From: Pseudarthrobacter sulfonivorans
GTDB lineage: Bacteria > Actinomycetota > Actinomycetes > Actinomycetales > Micrococcaceae
Reading direction: 5' to 3'
DNA: 64,000 bases
Assembly: GCF_014712225.1 (NCBI RefSeq)
Contig: NZ_JACXBW010000005.1
Coordinates: 186,001 to 250,000, forward strand
In this document: piece after piece, positions 28,260 through 39,140 of the stretch
Layout: each line of letters begins with the position of its first letter
Numbering within the stretch: position 1 is the first letter of the stretch
Program-made: the position numbers and the translations under genes
The notes under the pieces: generated by a model
What the model saw: only the letters and a program-made list of their open reading frames with translations
The model's database searches: none
Told to the model about the DNA's origin: nothing

Positions 28260-28325
28260 GTTACGTGTCCCTTGTTCGTGTCCTATTGCGAAAACTGTGG
28301 AGTCGGGCTTGAAGCTTGCAACCTT

Positions 28326-28371
28326 AACCTTCGAGTTGAAGGTTATAGTTATGTCAAGTAACTCATGTCTG
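28326..28371 (-). promoter_or_regulatory. ftsZ promoter candidate with overlapping palindrome
   Basis: On the minus strand CAGACA (28371-28366), 18-bp spacer, TATAAC (28347-28342). The perfect 7-bp-arm palindrome AACCTTC-N5-GAAGGTT (28326-28344) overlaps the -10 box and the expected transcription start, a typical repressor position. A TTGACA (28357-28352) also lies in the spacer. Confidence 0.4.
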
Positions 28372-28461
28372 GAACGCTATTTCCTATGGTTCTGACATTC
28401 AATAACCGGCGCCGCGTGTCGCGGGAATACCGGGAAAGTTTGCAGGTGCCGGGAGAGGCGT

Positions 28462-29379
28462 TCAACGCGTCACCGGATGCCGGGGCGCGCTCACATCGTA
28501 CACGCGCACGGGGTTCTTCGGATCGGCGGGGACCTTCAGCAGGGCTGCAAGCACTTTGGCTTTGAGCTCCTTCTCCCCCGCGTTTCCCCAAATGATGGTC
28601 TGACCGTCCACAAGCTTCAGCTCCACGGCATCCACGGACTGGGCGGAGGCGTTGGAGAGCTTCGACAGCACGTCGGGCGGGAGCGCCCCCAGGACCTCGG
28701 CGGTGGCCTGGAAGAGGTCCTTCCCGATGGTGCCGGCACCGCCGTCGATCACGGGCAGGGAAACGGATGCGGGGTCCGCCGTGGTGCCCAGCACCACGCC
28801 GTCCACGTCCACCAACTGGTATTGTTCCCCCTGCTTGACCAGAGCCACCGGGACCCGTTCGAGCACTTGCACCACCAATTCCGACGGCGGCCGCGCTTGC
28901 GTCGACACGGATTTGATCTGGACCAGCGGCTCAAGCATGCGGCCGACCTCGTCGTCGCTGACCTGCGGGAGCGGTTTGCCCTTCAGGGGCTCAAGCGCGG
29001 CCCGGACCTGGTCCGTCGTGACCAGCTTGGTCCCCGTCACAGAGATAGTCCCTACGGCCAGGATGGGAGAAAAAATGGCTGCAGCCAGCAGGGCGGCAAC
29101 CAGCCCCAGGACAGTTCCCGCGGCGACCAGGAGATGCCGCTTCCGGCGCTTTGCCGGCGGTTCAGGAAAGACCAGCACGTTGTCGCCGGCGGCCGCCGCC
29201 TTCTCCCGGGACGGTGCTGAGCCAGCACCCTTTCCCTTTTTGCGGCCGGGCGTGGAAGCTGTGTCCGGAACGGGGGCGCTTTTGGAGGCGGAGATGGTGT
29301 CCGGTTCAGCCGACGGCGTCTTGGCCGCAGGCTGCCGAGGTGTCGGTGAAGCGTACGTGGGGCGGCGCGGGCTACCCAC
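28462..29379 (-). CDS. ftsQ: cell division protein FtsQ/DivIB
   Basis: Bitopic divisome protein that links FtsL and other partners. 305 residues: a long charged and Pro/Ala-rich cytoplasmic N terminus (1-77), one membrane helix (about 79-105, LLVAAGTVLGLVAALLAAAI), then the extracytoplasmic POTRA domain (ISVTGTKLVTTDQVRAAL) and the FtsQ beta domain. GTG start overlapping the murC stop by 8 nt. The last gene of the mur block before ftsZ. Confidence 0.93.
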   Translation of the reverse strand: MGSPRRPTYASPTPRQPAAKTPSAEPDTISASKSAPVPDTASTPGRKKGKGAGSAPSREKAAAAGDNVLVFPEPPAKRRKRHLLVAAGTVLGLVAALLAAAIFSPILAVGTISVTGTKLVTTDQVRAALEPLKGKPLPQVSDDEVGRMLEPLVQIKSVSTQARPPSELVVQVLERVPVALVKQGEQYQLVDVDGVVLGTTADPASVSLPVIDGGAGTIGKDLFQATAEVLGALPPDVLSKLSNASAQSVDAVELKLVDGQTIIWGNAGEKELKAKVLAALLKVPADPKNPVRVYDVSAPRHPVTR

Positions 29380-30748
29380 CGAGTGCCTGCACGATCTGCG
29401 GCCCGAAGCCTGTCACGTCGCCCGCTCCAACGGTCAGGATGATGTCGCCCGGCACGGCGGCTCCCGCGAGGGAAGCCACTGCTTCCGCCGGCTCCACCAG
29501 GCGACCGCCCGGTCCCAGATGATCGGCGATAAGCTGGCTGGTCACCCCGGGGATGGGATCTTCACGGGCAGGGTAGATGTCCAGCACCAGGGCGGTGTCC
29601 GCCAGGTTCAGGGCCTCGGCGAACTCGCCGGCGAACTCCCTGGTGCGCGAGAACAGGTGCGGCTGGAACAGGACGTGGACGCTGTGCCCGCCTGCCACGG
29701 ACCGGGCCGCGGTCAGGGCCGCCCGGACCTCGGTGGGATGGTGCGCATAGTCATCAAAAACGCGCACGCCACGCGCCTCCCCCTTCAGCTCGAAACGCCG
29801 GGACGCCCCGGAGAACTGCGCCAAGGCACCTGCAGCAGCATCGGCGTCGACCCCCAACTCCAGGGCGACGGCGACGGCGGCGGCCGCGTTGAGCGCGTTA
29901 TGCCGGCCCGGGACCTGCAACTGCAAGGCGAACCGGCCGGCCGGAGAGGACACCTCCACATGCCCGGGGCCGTCGTCGTGCAGCACCAGGTCGGACCGCT
30001 CCGAGGTTCCGTACAGGACCACCCTGGTGTTTCCGCGGGCCCGCGTGCGTTCTGCGAGGGCGAGGGCGCCGGCGTCATCCGCGCAGGCGATCAGGACGCC
30101 GTCGGCCGGCAGCAGCCCGGTGAAGCGGTCAAAGGACTCGTACACAGCTTCCGCCGTGCCGTAGTAGTCCAAGTGGTCGGGCTCGACGTTGGTGACCACG
30201 GCAATCCTGGGCCGGTAGTTCAGGAACGAACCGTCGGATTCGTCCGCTTCGGCCACAAAAATTCCGGCGGAGCCGTGGGCTGCGTTGACTCCCAAGGCAG
30301 GCACGTTGGCACCGATGGCAAACGACGGGTCCAGCCCGGCTCCCTGGAGCAGGACCGCAATCATGGAGGTGGTGGTGGACTTTCCGTGGGTTCCCGCGAC
30401 GGTCACCACAATGTCATCCCCCATGGTGGCTGCCAGCGCCTCGGACCGATGGAGTACGGGCAGGCCGGCAGCACGCGCGGCCACCAGTTCGGGGTTGTCA
30501 GCACGGATGGCCGAACCCGCCACCACGGTCTGGGCGTCGCCCAGGTTGGCCGCGCCGTAGCCGACGGCGATCCGGGCTCCGGCGGCAGCCAGCTCCGCCA
30601 TGACCGGCAGGTCCTTGGCGTCTGAGCCGCTGACGGTGGCACCGCGGGCCACCATGATGCGGGCCACGGCGGACATTCCGACGCCGCCGATCCCGATGAA
30701 GTGGACGCGGCCCAGGGACTCCTGGCTGCGGATGCCTGCGGGGGTCAT
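29372..30748 (-). CDS. murC: UDP-N-acetylmuramate-L-alanine ligase
   Basis: Adds L-Ala to UDP-MurNAc using ATP. 458 residues starting [19 protein letters not shown]. The Rossmann loop [17 protein letters not shown] loop [14 protein letters not shown], and C-terminal [14 protein letters not shown] and ILTVGAGDV are diagnostic for MurC. The ATG overlaps the murG stop by 4 nt (ATGA), which fixes the start at 30748 against the longer in-frame extension. Confidence 0.97.
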   Translation of the reverse strand: MTPAGIRSQESLGRVHFIGIGGVGMSAVARIMVARGATVSGSDAKDLPVMAELAAAGARIAVGYGAANLGDAQTVVAGSAIRADNPELVAARAAGLPVLHRSEALAATMGDDIVVTVAGTHGKSTTTSMIAVLLQGAGLDPSFAIGANVPALGVNAAHGSAGIFVAEADESDGSFLNYRPRIAVVTNVEPDHLDYYGTAEAVYESFDRFTGLLPADGVLIACADDAGALALAERTRARGNTRVVLYGTSERSDLVLHDDGPGHVEVSSPAGRFALQLQVPGRHNALNAAAAVAVALELGVDADAAAGALAQFSGASRRFELKGEARGVRVFDDYAHHPTEVRAALTAARSVAGGHSVHVLFQPHLFSRTREFAGEFAEALNLADTALVLDIYPAREDPIPGVTSQLIADHLGPGGRLVEPAEAVASLAGAAVPGDIILTVGAGDVTGFGPQIVQALGG

Positions 30749-31845
30749 GCGGATACCGCTTCCAGGACAAGACCAGCCATGCGCTGGTCGGCGTTTCTGA
30801 TGCCAAGTTTGCGGGACTTCGCAGCCATCGTGGCCAGCCGGCCGGAGTCGGTGGCCAGCGGGATGAGTTCGCCCGTTATCCACTGCGCGGTGAAGTCCTT
30901 GTCCGGGACCAGGAGGGCGCCACCGGTTTCGACCAGTCCTGCCGCGTTGAGGGCCTGCTCGCCGTTGCCGATGGGGAGCGGGACAAAAACAGCCGGAACT
31001 CCGACCGCTGCCACTTCGCAGACTGTGGCGGCACCGGACCGCGCCAGCAGCAGGTCAGCGGCCGCATACACGAGTTCCATGCCGTCCACGTACTCAACCT
31101 GCCTGTACCCGTCAGCGGTGAGCGGGCTGCCGTCGGGCCCTTTGACCGTCTTGCCGCGCCCGGTGATGTGGAGGGTCTGGATCCCGGCGGCGCCCAGCTC
31201 CTGCACCGCAGCCGCAACTGCGTCGTTGATGCTCTGGGCGCCGGAGGACCCGCCCGTCACAATCAGCGTGGGCTTCTGCGCATCCAGCCCCAGCGCTTCA
31301 CGAGCAGTTCCACGGGCGGCATCCCGGTCGAGGCCGGAAATTTCGGTCCGCATGGGCATGCCCACGTGGCGCGCGTGCCTCAGGCGGGTGGTGTCAAAGG
31401 CGGTGGCCACGTGACGGGTCAGGAAGGAACCCACGCGGTTGGCCAGGCCCGGCCTGGTGTTGGCTTCATGGATCACGATCGGGATCCCCCGGCGGCGTGC
31501 GGCGAGGTACAGCGGCGTGCACACGTAGCCGCCCACGCCTACCAGGACGTCAGCCGAAGCTTCGTCCAGGATGCGGCCCGACTGCCGCACCGCCCCGGCC
31601 AGCCGGCCGGGCAACTTCAGGAGGTCCAGCGAAGGTTTACGGGGAAACGGAACGCGGTCGATGGTGGCCAGCTCGACGCCCGCAGCGGGCACCAGCCGGG
31701 TTTCCATGCCTGCCGGCGTGCCCACGGCGAGCAGCCTGGACCCCGGAGCTGCGGACCGGAGGGCAGCCGCAATGGCCAGGAGCGGGCTGATGTGGCCGGC
31801 GGTTCCGCCGCCCGCGAGGACAATGGACAGGTTCTGGGAAGTCAT
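30745..31845 (-). CDS. murG: undecaprenyl-PP-MurNAc-pentapeptide GlcNAc transferase
   Basis: Converts lipid I to lipid II at the inner membrane face. 366 residues, GT-B fold. The N-terminal [19 protein letters not shown] binds the lipid phosphate; [16 protein letters not shown] and the C-domain [13 protein letters not shown] and [25 protein letters not shown] form the UDP-GlcNAc site (the usual Q-x-x-N-A is Q-A-L-N-A). It is separated from ftsW by 6 nt. Confidence 0.97.
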   Translation of the reverse strand: MTSQNLSIVLAGGGTAGHISPLLAIAAALRSAAPGSRLLAVGTPAGMETRLVPAAGVELATIDRVPFPRKPSLDLLKLPGRLAGAVRQSGRILDEASADVLVGVGGYVCTPLYLAARRRGIPIVIHEANTRPGLANRVGSFLTRHVATAFDTTRLRHARHVGMPMRTEISGLDRDAARGTAREALGLDAQKPTLIVTGGSSGAQSINDAVAAAVQELGAAGIQTLHITGRGKTVKGPDGSPLTADGYRQVEYVDGMELVYAAADLLLARSGAATVCEVAAVGVPAVFVPLPIGNGEQALNAAGLVETGGALLVPDKDFTAQWITGELIPLATDSGRLATMAAKSRKLGIRNADQRMAGLVLEAVSA

Positions 31846-31851
31846 CTGGTG

Positions 31852-33282
31852 CTAGGTACGCTTTCTTGCGGTCTTGGTGCGGGTGGTTTTCCCGGCCTTT
31901 TTGGTGCCGAACTTCAGCATTCTCTTGGGCCGGATGGCCGGCGCCATCTGTTCGCGGGCCAGCGACAACACCACCCCCACGGCGCACAGGGACATCAGCA
32001 ATGCCGAGCCGCCATACGAAATGAACGGCAGGGGCACGCCAATGACGGGCATCAGGCCCGTCACCACGGCCATGTTGACAGTAGCCTGCCCCAGCAGCCA
32101 CACCATGATGGTGCCGGCCAGGACGCGGTGGAACATGTCCTCCTGCGCCACCACCACTCGGTAGATGGCGGCTCCGAGGATGGCAAAAAGGACAAGTACG
32201 ACGACGGTGCCAACCAGGCCGAGTTCCTCGCCGATGATGGCGAAAATGAAGTCGTTGTGGGCTTCCGGAATCCAGCTGTACTTCTGCCTGCTTTGGCCAA
32301 GGCCCACGCCGAACCAGCCGCCGGATGCGAGGCCGTAAAGCCCGTTGGTGGCCTGGTAGTTGGCATCGATGCCGTCGGCGCAGGACTGCCCGGTCCACCA
32401 GGAGGTGATGCGGCACATCCGGTTGGAGCTGGTGATGGCCATAACGGCCGTTCCCGCTGCGGCCGCCACGGCCGCGAATCCGAAGAGGTAAAGCGGCACG
32501 CCGGCAAAGAACAACGCCGCAGCCGTGATCATCATGATGATCATGGCCGTGCCGAGGTCATTGCCCAACAGCACCAGGCCGATCACCAATCCTGCCGCCG
32601 GCACGGCGGGGATCAGCACGTGTTGCCAACGCCGAAGGAGCTTCCCTTTCCTGGCAAGTACCGTGGCCATCCACAGCGCCAGGGCAAGCTTGGACGCCTC
32701 GGACGGCTGGAAGGTGATACCGCCCAGGTCGATCCAGTTCTTGTTTCCGTTGACTTCGTCACCGACCAACTGGACCAGCGCCAGGAGGACCAGGGCCGCG
32801 CCCAGTACCGGCCAGGCCAGGCGCTTGAGCCAGACCACGTTGATGCGCGAGAGGACGAACATCACGAAGATGCCGATCGCGGCGAACATCCCCTGTTTGA
32901 GGGCGTCACCGTACGGCGATTTTCCGGCGGCGATGGATTCAACGCTGGAAGCCGAGAGCACCATCATGATGCCGATGGCCGTGAGCGCCAGCGTGGACCC
33001 CAGGATGAGGTAGTACGTGGAGCCGTTCCGGGACGTCCCGTTTCCTTCCAGGGCGGACCAGAAGCCCCGGTACCAGCCCCTGATCCGGGCGGGCAGGTTG
33101 GGCCGGGCCCCCGGCGCACCGGAGGCGCCGGGACCGGAGGCGCCGGGACCGGAGGCGCCGGGCCTGGACGCGGCAGGTCTGGCCACCGTGGGCCTGGGTG
33201 CCGCGGGCGTGGAAGCCTTGGGCGACTCAGGTTTCCCGGCGCGCGGCTGTGAAGCCTTCGGCCGGGTGGGCGTGCTGACCAT
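31852..33282 (-). CDS. ftsW: SEDS peptidoglycan glycosyltransferase FtsW
   Basis: Polymerises lipid II at the septum with FtsI. 476 residues with about ten membrane helices. SEDS motifs: GGITFQPSEASKLALALWMA, GLYGLASGGWFGVGLGQSRQKY, EAHNDFIFAIIGEELGLVG and LPFISYGGSALL. The N-terminal 75 residues are cytoplasmic, Pro/Ala/Ser-rich, and include GASGPGASGPGASG encoded by three 15-bp tandem repeats. The C-terminal tail is basic. It sits between murD and murG. Confidence 0.96.
   Translation of the reverse strand: MVSTPTRPKASQPRAGKPESPKASTPAAPRPTVARPAASRPGASGPGASGPGASGAPGARPNLPARIRGWYRGFWSALEGNGTSRNGSTYYLILGSTLALTAIGIMMVLSASSVESIAAGKSPYGDALKQGMFAAIGIFVMFVLSRINVVWLKRLAWPVLGAALVLLALVQLVGDEVNGNKNWIDLGGITFQPSEASKLALALWMATVLARKGKLLRRWQHVLIPAVPAAGLVIGLVLLGNDLGTAMIIMMITAAALFFAGVPLYLFGFAAVAAAAGTAVMAITSSNRMCRITSWWTGQSCADGIDANYQATNGLYGLASGGWFGVGLGQSRQKYSWIPEAHNDFIFAIIGEELGLVGTVVVLVLFAILGAAIYRVVVAQEDMFHRVLAGTIMVWLLGQATVNMAVVTGLMPVIGVPLPFISYGGSALLMSLCAVGVVLSLAREQMAPAIRPKRMLKFGTKKAGKTTRTKTARKRT
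33121..33165. repeat. three 15-bp tandem repeats inside ftsW
   Basis: The unit GGAGGCGCCGGGACC occurs three times (the last with two changes), coding Pro-Gly-Ala-Ser-Gly repeats in the cytoplasmic N terminus of FtsW. In frame; copy number could vary between strains without breaking the gene. Confidence 0.85.
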
Positions 33283-33284
33283 TG

Positions 33285-34847
33285 TTACTCCTCGCCGGTC
33301 TGGGCCTGCCCTTCCACCAGCTCGCGGACAGCGTCGATAAAGGCGTTGCCGCGGTGAGCATAGGAAGAGAACTGATCCATGGAAGCAGCTGCCGGTGCCA
33401 TCAGTACGGTGTCACCTGATACGGCCAGCTGCGCCGCTGACGCAACGGCCCGGGACATCACGGCCTCCCCTGAAACCGGAGAGTCGCCCGCGATGGCTCC
33501 GCCCGTTACGGCAGTCTGCATGTTTTCAGTGTCGCCCGCCTCAGTGGTGATCACGGGGACATCCGGCGCGTGTCGCTGCAGGGCCTCGGCCAGCGGAGCG
33601 GTGTCGGCGCCGATGAGCACCACTGCCTTGAGCCGTGCCGCCTGGTCCCGGACCAGGTCGTCATAGCTGACACCCTTGGACAGTCCACCGGCGATCCAGA
33701 TGACGTTTTCAAAGGCAGCCAGCGATGCTGCTGCGGCGTGGGGGTTGGTGGCCTTGGAGTCATTCACCCAGAGAACACCGTTCTGGCGGGCGACTGTCTG
33801 GATGCGGTGGTTGCCCGGCACGTAATCCTGGATGCCCCGGCGCACAGCCTGCGCGTCCACTCCATATGCGCGGACCAGGGCGGCCGCCGCGAGGGCGTTG
33901 GCCACCATGTGGCGGGGGGCAAACTGCCCCAGGTCCGCCATCGAGGCCAGCTCGGCGGCACTGTCCTTGCGCTGCTCAATGAAGGCGCGGTCCACCAGGA
34001 GGCCTTCCACCACGCCAAGCATGCTGATGGCCGGCGTGAGGGTGGTGAAGCCGACGGCCCGGCAGCCCTCAACAACGTCGGCGTCCTCCACCATCCGTTC
34101 GGTTTCGATCTGTTCGGCGTTGAAGATGCAGGCCTTTTGGGTCCGCGCATAGACCTTTGCCTTATCGGCGAGGTACGAGTTGTAGGAGCCGTGCCAGTCA
34201 ACGTGGTCTTCGGCCACGTTGAGGCACACACTGGCGACGGGCGACAGGGACCCGGCCCAGTGCAGCTGGAAGCTGGACAGTTCAACCGCGAACACGTCGT
34301 ACTCAACGGGGTCGCGGAGGGCATCCAGGATGGGTGTGCCCACGTTGCCCACGGCGATCGCTTTCAGTCCCGCGGCCTGCAGCATCGACGCCGTCAGCCC
34401 AACCGTGGTGGTCTTGCCGTTGGTGCCGGTGATGGTCAGCCAGTCAGCGGTCTTGTGCCCTTCCCGGACGCGCAGCCGCCAGGCGAGTTCGACGTCGCCC
34501 CACACCGGGATGTGCGCGCGCGCAGCGGCGGCGAGGAGCGCCTGGTCGGGACGCCAGCCCGGCGAGGTGACGATGAGGTCGGGGAAGCTGCCATCCACCT
34601 TCGGGACCCTGCTGACGGCCTCTTCGCCGAGGAACACGTCCACGGCGCCGACAATCTTCAGGGTGTCGGCCTGAGCCCTGGCTGTGTCCGTGGTGGCGGC
34701 GTCGACCACCACCACGCGGGCCCCGAGTTCGATGAGGGTGTCTGCGGCGGCAAACCCCGACACCCCGATCCCGGTGACCACAACGCGCAGGCCCGCCCAG
34801 TCGGAGTCCCAGGTGACAAGGCTCTGGAGGCGTGGAGAAACAGTCAC
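33285..34847 (-). CDS. murD: UDP-N-acetylmuramoyl-L-alanine-D-glutamate ligase
   Basis: Adds D-Glu to UDP-MurNAc-L-Ala. About 520 residues, longer than the E. coli enzyme. N-terminal [20 protein letters not shown] loop [36 protein letters not shown] and [12 protein letters not shown] are MurD-typical. I start at GTG 34847, which forms a GTGA overlap with the mraY stop; an ATG at 34862 would add MGCAP and cannot be excluded. It is 2 nt upstream of ftsW. Confidence 0.95.
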   Translation of the reverse strand: MTVSPRLQSLVTWDSDWAGLRVVVTGIGVSGFAAADTLIELGARVVVVDAATTDTARAQADTLKIVGAVDVFLGEEAVSRVPKVDGSFPDLIVTSPGWRPDQALLAAAARAHIPVWGDVELAWRLRVREGHKTADWLTITGTNGKTTTVGLTASMLQAAGLKAIAVGNVGTPILDALRDPVEYDVFAVELSSFQLHWAGSLSPVASVCLNVAEDHVDWHGSYNSYLADKAKVYARTQKACIFNAEQIETERMVEDADVVEGCRAVGFTTLTPAISMLGVVEGLLVDRAFIEQRKDSAAELASMADLGQFAPRHMVANALAAAALVRAYGVDAQAVRRGIQDYVPGNHRIQTVARQNGVLWVNDSKATNPHAAAASLAAFENVIWIAGGLSKGVSYDDLVRDQAARLKAVVLIGADTAPLAEALQRHAPDVPVITTEAGDTENMQTAVTGGAIAGDSPVSGEAVMSRAVASAAQLAVSGDTVLMAPAAASMDQFSSYAHRGNAFIDAVRELVEGQAQTGEE

Positions 34848-35953
34848 AGGAGCACAACCCATTCAGCGTAGAAGACACCCAGGCCCACGGCTACGAACAG
34901 CCCGCCCAGGATCCAGAAGCGGACAACTACTGTCACTTCGGCCCAGCCTTTGAGCTCGAAGTGGTGTTGCAGCGGCGCCATCTTGAAGACGCGTTTACCG
35001 CCGGTGATCTTGAAATAGCCCACCTGGATGATCACTGAGAGGGTAATCAGGACGAACAGGCCGCCCACGATGCCCAGGAGGAGTTCAGTGCGGGACAGGA
35101 TGGCGAAGCCGGCAATGGCACCGCCGATGGCAAGGGACCCGGTGTCGCCCATGAAGATCTTGGCGGGCGAGGTGTTCCACCACAGGAAGCCCACCAGGGC
35201 TGCACTCAGGATGGCCGCCAGGAGCGCCAGGTCCAGCGGGTCCCGGACCGTATAGCAGCCACTGCCGGCCTGGCGTGGTGATCCGCAGGCCTGGTTGTTC
35301 TGCCAGATTCCCATGAGGGTGTAGGCGCCGAAGACCATGACGGAGGCTCCGGCAGCGAGCCCGTCCAGGCCGTCCGTGAGGTTCACGCCGTTGGTTGCTG
35401 CCGTGACGATCAGGTTGGACCAAAGGACAAACAGAATGGCGCCGACAACTGTCCCGCCGAAGGCCAGGTCCAGCCAGGGAATGTCGCGGACCAGGGAGAT
35501 TTTCGTCGACGCCGGCGTGAGGCCGTCGGGGTCGGGAAAGTTCAGGGCGAGGACGGCGAAGGCGATGCCTACCGCCGCCTGGAGGATGAGTTTGGCCTTC
35601 GCATCCAGGCCCAGGCTGCGCTGGCGCGAGATCTTGATGAAGTCGTCGAGGAAGCCCACCAGGCCCATGCCGACCATGAGGAACAGCAGGATCAGGGCCG
35701 AGGCTGATGGGCCGGCGGACGCCGGGTTCATCAACCACATGATCAGGTGGGTCAGCCCGTAGCTGAGCAGGACTGCTCCCACCACCACGGTTCCGCCCAT
35801 GGTGGGCGTGCCGCGTTTGGTGTGGTGCGATGTGGGTCCGTCATCGCGGATGAACTGTCCGTAGCTTTTGCGGACGAGCAGGCGGATAAACAGGGGGGTT
35901 CCCACCAGGGCGAACAGCAGGGCAAGTCCCGCGCCGATCAATAGTGCGATCAC
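34844..35953 (-). CDS. mraY: phospho-N-acetylmuramoyl-pentapeptide transferase
   Basis: Forms lipid I from UDP-MurNAc-pentapeptide and undecaprenyl phosphate; integral membrane. 369 residues, ten helices. Catalytic and substrate motifs: [28 protein letters not shown] and [15 protein letters not shown]. It overlaps murF by ATGA upstream and murD downstream. Confidence 0.97.
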   Translation of the reverse strand: MIALLIGAGLALLFALVGTPLFIRLLVRKSYGQFIRDDGPTSHHTKRGTPTMGGTVVVGAVLLSYGLTHLIMWLMNPASAGPSASALILLFLMVGMGLVGFLDDFIKISRQRSLGLDAKAKLILQAAVGIAFAVLALNFPDPDGLTPASTKISLVRDIPWLDLAFGGTVVGAILFVLWSNLIVTAATNGVNLTDGLDGLAAGASVMVFGAYTLMGIWQNNQACGSPRQAGSGCYTVRDPLDLALLAAILSAALVGFLWWNTSPAKIFMGDTGSLAIGGAIAGFAILSRTELLLGIVGGLFVLITLSVIIQVGYFKITGGKRVFKMAPLQHHFELKGWAEVTVVVRFWILGGLFVAVGLGVFYAEWVVLL

Positions 35954-37416
35954 AGCAGCTCGCTCCTTTCTTCGGCAGGTTCCGTGGTTTGTGGTGGTAA
36001 GGCTATCCGATCGCCCAGGTGCCGAAGCCCCACGCTGTTGGAGGACTTGAAGAGCACCAGGTCACCGGGTTCGAGTTCGGCGTCGAGGAGCGAATGGGCG
36101 TCCTCGATTGTCTCAGCGAACACGCATTCGTCACCCCAGGAGCCTTCCTGGACGGCGGAAACGTACAGGGCCCGCGCCTCGCGGCCGACAACCACCAGCC
36201 GCGAAATGTTCAGGCGCACCACTTGGGTTCCCACGGCGGTGTGTTCGCGGATGGAATCCGGGCCCAGCTCAAGCATGGCTCCCAGCACGGCCCAGGTGCG
36301 GCGTCCGCGGCCCAGGTCGGCCAAGGTGCGCAGGGCGGCGCGCATGGACTCGGGGTTCGCGTTGTAGGCGTCATTGATGACCGTGACGCCGTCCGCGCGT
36401 TCGGTGCGTTCCATCCGCCAGCGGCTGGCCGCCGTCTGGGTGCTGAGGGAAGCTGCGATGTCTGTGCCCGGCACACCTGCTGCATGCGCTGCCGCTGCTG
36501 CCGCCAGGAGGTTTCCCGTGTGATGGGCACCAATCAGTCCGCTGCTCACGTGGAGGCCGGCTTCACTGCCGGGCAGGAGAAGGTCGAATTCCGGGTTCCC
36601 GAAGGCGTTCGTGTCCGGGTCAACAGCCCGCACGGCCGCTTCGGGGCGGTTCTCGGCGGAGAAGCCCAGCACGGCGGCGACGGTGCGGGGCCGCATGCCC
36701 GCGACCCGGTCGTCGTCGAGGTTAAGGATGGCGGTGCCGGTGGGCGCGAGTGCCTCGACGAGTTCGCCCTTGGCAAGCACGATGTTTTCGACGCCGCCGA
36801 ATTCCCCCGCGTGGGCTGTGCCGACGCCCAGGACTACGCCGATGTCGGGCTTGACCATGTCGGCGAGGTAGCGGATGTGCCCGATGCCCGTGGCACCCAT
36901 TTCGATGACCAGGTACCGGGTCCCGGTGTCGGCCCGGAAGACGGTGAGTGGCACGCCGACCTCGCCGTTGTAGGAGCCTTGAGGCGCGACGGTGTTGCCC
37001 TGCTTTGTGAGGATCCCGGCCAGGAGGTCCTTCGTGGTGGTCTTTCCTGCTGAGCCCGTGATACCGACGACGGTGAGGGTTTCGCCGGCCGAAGCACGGG
37101 CCGCACGGATGCGGCGGACGGCTTCGGCGGCCAGCGCGCCCATGGCCAACACCGCGTCCTGGACCAGGACTGCGGGATAGTTCACGCCGTCGGGCCCTGT
37201 GACGGGCCGCTCCGCGAGAACCAGCACGGCACCTTGGCTGAAGGCGGCTGCGACGAAGTCGTGCCCGTCCGCGTGCTCGCCGGGTTTCGCGACGTAGAGC
37301 GTCCCGGGCGTGGCATCGCGCGAATCGGTGACCACCGAACTCGGGGTGATCCCCGGATCGGCGTCCAGGCGGCCGTTTGTGATTTCGGCGATTTCCGCCG
37401 CAGTAAGTGCAATCAT
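35950..37416 (-). CDS. murF: UDP-MurNAc-tripeptide-D-alanyl-D-alanine ligase
   Basis: Adds D-Ala-D-Ala to complete the pentapeptide precursor. 488 residues: an N-terminal MurF domain ([20 protein letters not shown]), ATP loop [41 protein letters not shown] and VLGAMLELG. It starts 6 nt after the murE stop and overlaps mraY at its end. Confidence 0.97.
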   Translation of the reverse strand: MIALTAAEIAEITNGRLDADPGITPSSVVTDSRDATPGTLYVAKPGEHADGHDFVAAAFSQGAVLVLAERPVTGPDGVNYPAVLVQDAVLAMGALAAEAVRRIRAARASAGETLTVVGITGSAGKTTTKDLLAGILTKQGNTVAPQGSYNGEVGVPLTVFRADTGTRYLVIEMGATGIGHIRYLADMVKPDIGVVLGVGTAHAGEFGGVENIVLAKGELVEALAPTGTAILNLDDDRVAGMRPRTVAAVLGFSAENRPEAAVRAVDPDTNAFGNPEFDLLLPGSEAGLHVSSGLIGAHHTGNLLAAAAAAHAAGVPGTDIAASLSTQTAASRWRMERTERADGVTVINDAYNANPESMRAALRTLADLGRGRRTWAVLGAMLELGPDSIREHTAVGTQVVRLNISRLVVVGREARALYVSAVQEGSWGDECVFAETIEDAHSLLDAELEPGDLVLFKSSNSVGLRHLGDRIALPPQTTEPAEERSELL

Positions 37417-37422
37417 CTCGGT

Positions 37423-39063
37423 CTAGGACTCTATCCGGTCGTCTTGGAGAACGGTGAATCCCCTGGCTGTCAAGGCGTTCCGGAGTTCCACCCGGTCATC
37501 GAGGGCAAGGTTGACACCTTTGACCTCTTGCCAGACCTCGTGTCCGCGGCCGGCCACGAGGATGGTGTCCTGACGTCGGGCCAGCTCAACGGCACGTTTG
37601 ATGGCGGCGTCACGGGGATGGATTTCCTCGATGACGCACTCAAGGGCTCCCTGTTCCTGGGCGGTCCGGGCACCCGCGAGCACGTCCGCGCGGATGGCTG
37701 CTGCGTCCTCGTCATGGGGGTCGTCATCGGTGACGATCACCACGTCGGCGAGCTGGGCCGCGATGGCTCCCATGGCCGGTCGCTTGCCCTGGTCCCGCTG
37801 TCCGGTTGCACCGAAAACGACAATGACCCGGGAACCGGGAAGCGGCGACCGGACAGCCTCAAGGGCACGGGCCAGTGCGTCGGTGTTGTGGGCAAAATCC
37901 ACGACGGCGGCCGGCTCCTCCGAGACGAGTTGCATGCGGCCTGGTACCGCCACGGTAAAGGGGTCATGGTGTGCCAGGGCGGCCTGGACGGCGGCGGCGT
38001 CCACTCCCCCGGCCAGGACCATCACGGTGGCCAGCGCCGCGTTGGCGACGTTGAATGCCCCGGGCAGGCCGGTGTGGACCTGCAGCCGGGCGCCGTCCGG
38101 CCCGCTGAGGGTGAACCCGGTACCCAACCCGCGCGCCGCGGTCGCGGTGACGGTCCAGTCCGCCGAACCGCTCTCCGGCATGGCCGCGACTGTGGTGACC
38201 GGGATCCGGGCCGCAGCAGCAAGCTTGCGGCCCCATTCGTCGTCGACCATCACTACGGCTGCCCGGGCGCGGCGGGGCGTGAACAGCTCGGCCTTGGTGG
38301 CAAAGTACTCGTCCATGGTGCCGTGCAGGTCCAGGTGGTCCTGGGTCAGGTTCGTGAACCCGGCGACGTCGAAAACCACTCCGTCGACGCGCTGGTAGGA
38401 GACGGCGTGGGAGGACACTTCCATGGAAGCTGCGTCCAGGCCCCGCTCCCGCATGAGAGCCAGCAGGCCGTGCACATCCGTTGACTCGGGCGTGGTCAGA
38501 AGGCTGGGAATGGGGTCTCCACCGGCGAGGATTTCGATGGTTCCGATCAGGCCGGTCCGTCGCCCCAGGGCACGCAGGAGGGCATTGATGAAGTACGTAG
38601 TGGTGGTCTTGCCGTTTGTACCGGTTACCCCGAACAGGTGCGGAGGGTGGCCGGCGGCGGGCTGGCTCTGGTAGATCATGGCGGACAGCGGACCCACCAC
38701 GTTGCGCGGACCGTCCACCACGAGTACAGGGACCGCAGCCTCCGCCGCCAACGCAAGCAGGCGCGCCCCGGCGTCGTCCGTAAGGACCGCCACTGCTCCC
38801 CTCCCGACGGCCTGGGTGACAAAGTCAGCTCCGTGGCGGGAAGCGCCCGGCAGGGCCACGTACAGATCCCCGGATTCGACGGTGCGTGAGTTGAGCGAGA
38901 TCCCCGTGACACCCACGGCGGCCGAGACACCCGGAACCTGCACGCCGATGGCTTCCCCGATGCTGGCCAGGCGGACCGCGGCAACGGCTGTCGGCCTGAA
39001 CCGGGCAGCTGCGGGTTCCTCCGCAGGCGCGGTATGACTGCCGGGTGCGTACTGCTCTGACAA
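37423..39063 (-). CDS. murE: UDP-MurNAc-L-alanyl-D-glutamate ligase, probably L-lysine-adding
   Basis: Adds the third stem-peptide residue. 546 residues from TTG 39063 (then SEQYAPGSHTAP), which has GGAG 7 nt upstream; the in-frame extension to 39372 runs into ftsI and is not protein-like. ATP loop [30 protein letters not shown], and a C-terminal specificity motif that reads DDPH (VTDDDPHDED) where diaminopimelate enzymes have DNPR. The Arg that contacts the diaminopimelate carboxylate is missing, so L-Lys is the likely substrate, consistent with A3-alpha wall types of Arthrobacter. That is inference, not proof. Confidence 0.94.
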   Translation of the reverse strand: MSEQYAPGSHTAPAEEPAAARFRPTAVAAVRLASIGEAIGVQVPGVSAAVGVTGISLNSRTVESGDLYVALPGASRHGADFVTQAVGRGAVAVLTDDAGARLLALAAEAAVPVLVVDGPRNVVGPLSAMIYQSQPAAGHPPHLFGVTGTNGKTTTTYFINALLRALGRRTGLIGTIEILAGGDPIPSLLTTPESTDVHGLLALMRERGLDAASMEVSSHAVSYQRVDGVVFDVAGFTNLTQDHLDLHGTMDEYFATKAELFTPRRARAAVVMVDDEWGRKLAAAARIPVTTVAAMPESGSADWTVTATAARGLGTGFTLSGPDGARLQVHTGLPGAFNVANAALATVMVLAGGVDAAAVQAALAHHDPFTVAVPGRMQLVSEEPAAVVDFAHNTDALARALEAVRSPLPGSRVIVVFGATGQRDQGKRPAMGAIAAQLADVVIVTDDDPHDEDAAAIRADVLAGARTAQEQGALECVIEEIHPRDAAIKRAVELARRQDTILVAGRGHEVWQEVKGVNLALDDRVELRNALTARGFTVLQDDRIES

Positions 39064-39140
39064 GGGAATCTCCGATGGTGCTAGTGGATCATGCCCGCGC
39101 GAAAAAGCCCCGCGGGCGGTGTAGGTGCTGCTGCCTGACG

